This document shows positions 59,578-64,000 of a DNA stretch of 64,000 bases, in pieces; the first letter of the stretch is position 1, and every line of letters begins with the position of its first letter. The notes beneath the pieces were generated by a model. It did no database searches, was not told the DNA's origin, and worked only from the letters and a program-made list of their open reading frames with translations. Made by a program: the position numbers and the translations under genes. This DNA comes from Bin87 sp034423575 (GTDB lineage: Bacteria > Chloroflexota > Dehalococcoidia > Lucifugimonadales > UBA3495): assembly GCA_034423575.1 (NCBI GenBank), contig DAOUIF010000007.1, positions 1-64,000 of the forward strand. Direction: 5' to 3'.

Positions 59578-60522
59578 ATGAGTGCATTCCGTACCGCAGA
59601 TCCGGAACCGGTCGTAATCGACACCGATCCCGGCGTAGATGACGCCATCGCCCTGCTCATGGCCCTGTCATGTCCGCAACTGGACATATTGGGGCTGACC
59701 ACCACGGCGGGTAATGTACCGATAGGACCGGCGACCAGAAATGCCCTTGCCATCCTGGAAGGCGTCGGTCGCACCGACATCCCTGTAGCCAAAGGAGCGA
59801 CCCGGCCGATCCGCGGTCGCTTCGCCTACTCCCGCCATGTCCACTCTGCGGCCGGCCTGACCTATCCGCTGCCGCCACCGACCATAGGTACAACTGAAAC
59901 GGGCGCCGTCCAGTTTCTGGCCGAAACCCTCCAGTCGAGCCCTGGCGAGGTCACGATCATCGCTTTGGGTCCCCTAACTAACCTTGCTCGGCTAAACAGC
60001 AAGCGACCGTCCGCGCTGAGATTGGCAAAGCGGGTGCTCGTCATGGGCGGCGCGGTGCAGACCCCCGGCAACGTCACGCCACACGCGGAGTTCAACTTCT
60101 ACAGTGACCCTACGGCCGCCCGCATGGTCATCGAATCGGGGCTTCCAATGACTCTCATCGACATGGCTCCGTGCCGGCAGGTTTTTTTGACCCGCGAAGA
60201 TGTCAATGGAGCTCGCCCCACCACCGAAGCGGGTACTCTGGCGGAACGGTTGCTCACAGGTTGGTTCGGCAAGGATCCCACGCGTGAACGGTTTTACATG
60301 TACGACCCGCTAACGCTGGTCGCGGCGGTGGAGCCTCACGCCATCAATTTTCGTTCGGTCGCGATGACGGTGGACGACTCGATGACCACGGGCGACAGCG
60401 ACCTTTGGGGACGTTGTCGGATACTTGACGAAAGCGGCGGGCCGATTCGGGTCGCTCAATCTGGAGGTGTCGACATCCCGACATCGCTGCGACTGATTCG
60501 CGACTTGTTGGGCTGGCGCTAG
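59578..60522 (+). CDS. Inosine-uridine-type nucleoside hydrolase
   Basis: 314 residues. VIDTDPGVDDAIALLMAL (calcium-binding Asp cluster, Asp15, 17, 21, 22), TTAGNVPIGPATRNAL, VMGGAVQTPGNVTPHAEFNFYSDP and a closing DSMTT-D-LWGR are diagnostic. Hydrolyses N-glycosidic bonds of ribonucleosides to base and ribose. It begins 4 bp after the epimerase-like gene. In this operon it might act on a nucleoside released in hopanoid side-chain maturation, or in general salvage of adenine from HpnG. Confidence 0.9.
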   Translation: MSAFRTADPEPVVIDTDPGVDDAIALLMALSCPQLDILGLTTTAGNVPIGPATRNALAILEGVGRTDIPVAKGATRPIRGRFAYSRHVHSAAGLTYPLPPPTIGTTETGAVQFLAETLQSSPGEVTIIALGPLTNLARLNSKRPSALRLAKRVLVMGGAVQTPGNVTPHAEFNFYSDPTAARMVIESGLPMTLIDMAPCRQVFLTREDVNGARPTTEAGTLAERLLTGWFGKDPTRERFYMYDPLTLVAAVEPHAINFRSVAMTVDDSMTTGDSDLWGRCRILDESGGPIRVAQSGGVDIPTSLRLIRDLLGWR

Positions 60523-60556
60523 CCGGTGGAGAGACGAGTACAGGAGGACGAGCACG

Positions 60557-61993
60557 ATGGCAGTTCAGCGCAGAGTATTGATCGTGGTGTTCGACGGCCT
60601 ACAGCCGGCGCAGATCACGCCGTACCTGATGCCCCACCTGTCGAAGTTCGCCCAAGGGGGCGTCATCTTCGCGGACCATCATCCGGTGTTCCCCACCGTG
60701 ACGCGGGTCAACGCGTCCAGCCTGGTCACGGGTTTCATGCCCGGGAGACACGGACTGGCCGGCAACACTTTCCTCTGCCGGGATTTCGATCCGCACCGGG
60801 TGATTCCCGCGCTGGAACCCACGTTGCAGGAAATCGCGGACTCCACCGGTCGTGCTCTGCTGGCGCCCACGCTGGCCGACATGCTGGGTCGACACGGAAT
60901 GGAGTACTTCGCCATCGGCACAGGCACCAGCGGCAACGCCTACGTTCACAACCCAAACGCGGACACGGCCGGCGGAGCGACTATCCATCCGGATTTCGCG
61001 CTGCCGCGATCACTGCATGCCGAACTGGCCGAACGCTTCGGCGAATGGCCGGCCCAGGACCTGCCCAACACTGCCCGACTGGTGCACGCGCGGCGCATTC
61101 TCACGGAATTCGTACTGCCCGAGCGCGACCCCGCGGTAGCCTTGCTGTGGTCGTCAGAACCGGACAAGACGCAGCACGAAGACGGCGTGGGACTGGGCCG
61201 GGCTCCGCGGGCCATTGCCGAAGCGGACGCCGAATTCGGCGAGTTGATGGAATGGCTGGAGACCAACGGGCGCGCCGATACAACCGACGTATTCATCGCA
61301 TCGGATCACGGATACTCAACGATCAGCGACGTTGTTCGTGTTGAACTCTTGCTACGCGATGCCGGCTTCCCTGGCGTCGACGAGCCAGGCGGAGTCGCAG
61401 TGGCGGCCAACGGCGGTTCTGCGTTGCTGTACGTCAACGACGGCGATCCGAATACCGCCGAGCGTTTGACTGCGTGGCTGGTTGCGCAACCCTGGTGCGG
61501 GCCGCTGTTCGCCGCCGAGCGGGTCGGGTGCCCGGCTGGCACGTTGCCCCTGGCGCTGCTGGGATGCGAAGGGCCGCGCTCGCCGGACCTGATCCTATCC
61601 TTCCCGTGGCAGAGTTCCGAGAACCAGGCGGGTTACGCGGGCCACGCTCCGGCGACGGGCGGCGCCGTCGGCCAGGGTCAGCACGGAAGCCTCAGCCGGC
61701 ACGAACTGCGCAACACCGGGTTGGCTGGCGGGCCCTCATTCAAGCGGGAAACTATCGTCGAGACGCCAACCGGCAACATCGACCTGGCACCGACGATCCT
61801 GCATCTCCTCGGCCTGGACGCGGAGGGATCAGCGATGGACGGGAGAGTGCTGTCAGAGGCCTTGGAAAACGGTCCGCCGGAACCGACGCCGAACCGACAG
61901 ATCCACAGAGCCGAGCGACCCGGGTTCTGTCAGAAGTTGCAGGTCAGCGCGGTGGGGAGGACGAAGTACGTTGACTGGGGCAACCGGATGTAA
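60557..61993 (+). CDS. Type I phosphodiesterase/nucleotide pyrophosphatase-like protein
   Basis: 478 residues. The alkaline-phosphatase superfamily core shows LIVVFDGLQPAQ (metal Asp), FPTVTRVNASSLVTG with the nucleophile Thr, and FIASDHGYSTI (metal Asp-His). No signal peptide, so a cytoplasmic enzyme. Substrates are typically nucleotides, phosphonates or phosphodiesters. It starts 34 bp after the nucleoside hydrolase gene, with a GGAGG box, and ends the rightward run. Confidence 0.87.
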   Translation: MAVQRRVLIVVFDGLQPAQITPYLMPHLSKFAQGGVIFADHHPVFPTVTRVNASSLVTGFMPGRHGLAGNTFLCRDFDPHRVIPALEPTLQEIADSTGRALLAPTLADMLGRHGMEYFAIGTGTSGNAYVHNPNADTAGGATIHPDFALPRSLHAELAERFGEWPAQDLPNTARLVHARRILTEFVLPERDPAVALLWSSEPDKTQHEDGVGLGRAPRAIAEADAEFGELMEWLETNGRADTTDVFIASDHGYSTISDVVRVELLLRDAGFPGVDEPGGVAVAANGGSALLYVNDGDPNTAERLTAWLVAQPWCGPLFAAERVGCPAGTLPLALLGCEGPRSPDLILSFPWQSSENQAGYAGHAPATGGAVGQGQHGSLSRHELRNTGLAGGPSFKRETIVETPTGNIDLAPTILHLLGLDAEGSAMDGRVLSEALENGPPEPTPNRQIHRAERPGFCQKLQVSAVGRTKYVDWGNRM

Positions 61994-62003
61994 TTGCCGG
62001 CGG

Positions 62004-62506
62004 TCAGTTACGGTCGGGGTTGAAAGGGAAGCCGTCCACCAGGACACTCTTGATAACCGCCCTGCCTCCGTCGCCCAAAGAGACCACGACCTTCACGTCT
62101 CGCGCGTCCTCTACGATATGGCCCGTGCCCTCAGGTACGAAAAAGGTGCCGATCCCGAAGTCGAGCCGCCGGTTCGCGTTGATGACCCCACGAATGTACG
62201 GCTCCGCCGGTTCAGGTTGCCAACGTGTGTGTGACGATGCGCACCAGACGTCGCCGCATTGGGCGAGGATGACGTACACAATGGTCCCAGCGGGGTTGTC
62301 CGCCAGCCGCGGAGGAATTTCGCAATCTCGTAATCCAGGATCGCGTAGTCTCCCTGAAACAACGAACGCGGATCGACCGGCACAGTCTGCAGGGTGATCT
62401 CGCGTCCCTCGGTCAGCGCCACCTGACGCACTCCGGCAAAGGCGACCAGGCCAACCACCTGCGCTGCCACCACCGCAAAAAACAGGATGCCCGCAACTCG
62501 CGTCAC
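62004..62506 (-). pseudogene. GDYxxLxY-motif protein, frameshifted
   Basis: The reading begins MTRVAGILFFAVVAAQVVGL (signal anchor), then LTEGREITLQTVPVDPRSLF and QGDYAILDYEI, the family motif. At about 62318-62324 the protein-like sequence passes to the neighbouring frame: PPRLADNPAGTIVYVILAQ continues to IGTFFVPEGTGHIVEDARDV and VVVSLGDGGRAVIKSVLVDG. A single lost base in the GCGAAATT region would account for it. Such proteins often accompany DUF2157 membrane proteins, as here (4-bp overlap). Function unknown. Broken gene or sequencing error. Confidence 0.75.
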
Positions 62507-64000
62507 GCCGGCTCCTCAACCGCGCGGACGCTGCGAAGTATCCGCCGGCGCAGGAACTCGAGACCAAAACCCATACCCAGCATGATCGCCCCGGCTACGA
62601 TGAACGCCAGGGATTGACCCAGCAAACCGAAACCAAACTCGAAATACCGGGTGAACAGCGTGATCGCGAAGGCGATCACCGCCAGGTTGATCAGGTCGCC
62701 GCGGTTCCACCGGTATCCTGCCGCTACCAGCCCCAATACCGTTCCCAGCAACGCGGCGTTGAGCGCCAGCCACGTCCAAGTCCAATCCAGCAACAACCCC
62801 AACCACGCCAGGAGGGTGAGCGCAGCCATCGCGATTGCAGCCGATGTCTCCCAGCGCAGCTGCCCGGCTGGTACGGGAACCGGCACGGACCGCCTTGCGT
62901 CTACTACCCACATCGCAATCCGAACGGCAATCGCGGCGGCCCAAATCGTGCCCGCCAGGAACCAATATTCCCGGAGAAATTCAAGCGCCGAACCGGCAGG
63001 GTCTCCACCACCAGGAGTCCAGGGCTCGCTGTAACTCATCGCGTAGACGCTGGCGATGGCCACAGCGAGACCGGCCAGATCCCAGACGCGGGAGTTCGTG
63101 CGCAGTTCCGTTGTCGAGGTTCCCGTCCAACGGACCTGGAGCCTGCCGGTCAGGAAGACAAGCGCCCCGACGCCCAGGCTCACCGGTCCCAGCCACAAGA
63201 GCAGCCCATTGTCCGCCAGAATACCTAACGCCGCTAAGCATCGGACGACAACGAAGATGGCAAATAGCGAGCCGGCGAAGTACGCCACGGACCGCTGCCT
63301 CCGACGGTATGCATACCAGACCAATGCCGCCATTTCAGCCAACAACGCGAGGTTGAAAATCGCCCAGGCTCCCGAAACCCGGTACCCCAATCCCAACCAC
63401 ATGGCCAGGGTCAGTGCGAACATGGCGGCAACGGCGCCAAGCGACCAAAGCGCTTCCCCGTTGCCAACACTCGCACGTGTCCTGGTGACACGTGCGGTCA
63501 AAGCCGCCGTCAACAGCCATGCAACAATGACAACCACCCAATATTCGGCCGGCATCCAGGACCAGATTGGCGACGATTCCCAGCGCCAGAAGGTCCCATA
63601 TCCCATGATGTGGAGGGCAGCGGCGGCGAGCGCGATCCCTGCCGCAGCCACAGTCCTCGCGTATGGGGTAACCAACAGCACAGACCTCATCGCGACGCCG
63701 ACGGCGAAGAGACAGGCCGCCATGGTCAAAGCTGCCGCGCAAAGTAATATGGGCGCGGACGACTCACCGAAATCGACCAGGCTGGCGAACCTGATCGCCA
63801 TGAGTATCACGAACAGTACGGCTGCGACCCCAAGCAGCATGGGGAAACGCTTGAGATACCCCACCGCCACAGCGCCGCCGAACGCAACGAGGTTGAACAG
63901 CCACCAAAGAATGGGCTCGGGATAGGCGAACCAGACCAAAATGAACGCGGCGGTGAAAACCATCGTGCCCACGATGACCATGTTGGCGGCGGGACTATCT
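62503..64000 (-). CDS. DUF2157/DUF4401-type polytopic membrane protein, 5' end outside window
   Basis: At least 492 residues with about 14 hydrophobic helices. The reading is open to the window edge; ATG 63981 is only a possible start, since codons upstream (DSPAAN) continue the domain. Family-like features are repeated Trp and helix blocks and the C-terminal RRRILRSVRAVEEPA. In related genomes DUF2157 proteins neighbour a GDYxxLxY protein, and the broken gene directly downstream fits that. Biological role unknown. The partner is a pseudogene, so the system may be decaying. Confidence 0.75.
   Translation of the reverse strand, partial: DSPAANMVIVGTMVFTAAFILVWFAYPEPILWWLFNLVAFGGAVAVGYLKRFPMLLGVAAVLFVILMAIRFASLVDFGESSAPILLCAAALTMAACLFAVGVAMRSVLLVTPYARTVAAAGIALAAAALHIMGYGTFWRWESSPIWSWMPAEYWVVVIVAWLLTAALTARVTRTRASVGNGEALWSLGAVAAMFALTLAMWLGLGYRVSGAWAIFNLALLAEMAALVWYAYRRRQRSVAYFAGSLFAIFVVVRCLAALGILADNGLLLWLGPVSLGVGALVFLTGRLQVRWTGTSTTELRTNSRVWDLAGLAVAIASVYAMSYSEPWTPGGGDPAGSALEFLREYWFLAGTIWAAAIAVRIAMWVVDARRSVPVPVPAGQLRWETSAAIAMAALTLLAWLGLLLDWTWTWLALNAALLGTVLGLVAAGYRWNRGDLINLAVIAFAITLFTRYFEFGFGLLGQSLAFIVAGAIMLGMGFGLEFLRRRILRSVRAVEEPA

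Noticed and set aside
1..64000. CRISPR arrays, rRNA genes or prophage structural genes
   Set aside because: No regularly spaced direct repeats, no rRNA-like sequence and no capsid, portal or tail homologues were recognised.

Overview
The window is about 60% G+C, densely coded on both strands and bacterial. The combination of flavin- and F420-type oxidoreductases (LLM family, DDN family), a UbiA/UbiX/UbiD/MenG quinone cluster, a CysO-like sulfur carrier and a complete hopanoid operon suggests an environmental Chloroflexota lineage (SAR202/Dehalococcoidia-like). That placement is inference from gene content, not from a marker-gene tree.

Layout. 1-9.2 kb is a decaying, mobile-element-rich stretch: a sensor kinase with a nonsense codon near its start, an IS701-like element with a frameshifted transposase beside a 123-bp MITE-like inverted repeat, lspA, a secreted lipoprotein and a secreted S1 protease, then a transposase remnant abutting a broken Calx-beta-type surface protein. 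9.2-20.4 kb holds a HAD hydrolase, mutS, a small HTH protein, a cupin, a crotonase, a YtxH protein with a consensus promoter, a hydantoinase-family amidohydrolase, a GIY-YIG protein, a Phd/VapC pair, a zinc alcohol dehydrogenase and an orphan protein with a phage-primase-like C-terminus. 20.4-24.7 kb has an alpha/beta hydrolase followed by two tandem paralogous proteins that I read as very divergent tubulin/FtsZ-superfamily members. This pair is the best candidate for an undescribed system.

24.7-37.2 kb is on the minus strand: E1 alpha and beta subunits of a 2-oxoacid dehydrogenase with an NHL propeller and a luciferase-like oxidoreductase, then ubiD-ubiA-ubiX-DHFR-menG-DUF502-gatB-secG-SAM hydroxide adenosyltransferase. 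The first part of that group probably makes menaquinone by late steps of the futalosine type. 37.2-45.1 kb is accessory: a zinc ribbon protein, a DDN-type oxidoreductase, a toxin-antitoxin locus whose toxin is broken by an 8-bp tandem duplication, a LEM-3-like GIY-YIG protein, a TPP enzyme, an RHH/VapC pair, a flavin-dependent halogenase-like protein with a WxWxIP motif and an HpaI-type aldolase.

45.3-62 kb reads rightward: tRNA-Thr(CGT), a threonine synthase / NIL domain / CysO-like operon closed by a strong terminator, then a promoter and a long hopanoid operon: prenyl synthase, hpnH, hpnG, hpnA, squalene-hopene cyclase, yjbQ, hpnC, hpnD, hpnE. Many of its genes overlap by 4 bp. A class II aldolase, an epimerase-like protein, a nucleoside hydrolase and a phosphodiesterase-like enzyme follow closely. 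Together they would build squalene from farnesyl diphosphate (HpnD, HpnC, HpnE), cyclise it, add adenosine (HpnH) and remove adenine (HpnG); the later genes may modify the ribosyl side chain. The window ends in a frameshifted GDYxxLxY protein and a partial DUF2157-type membrane protein.
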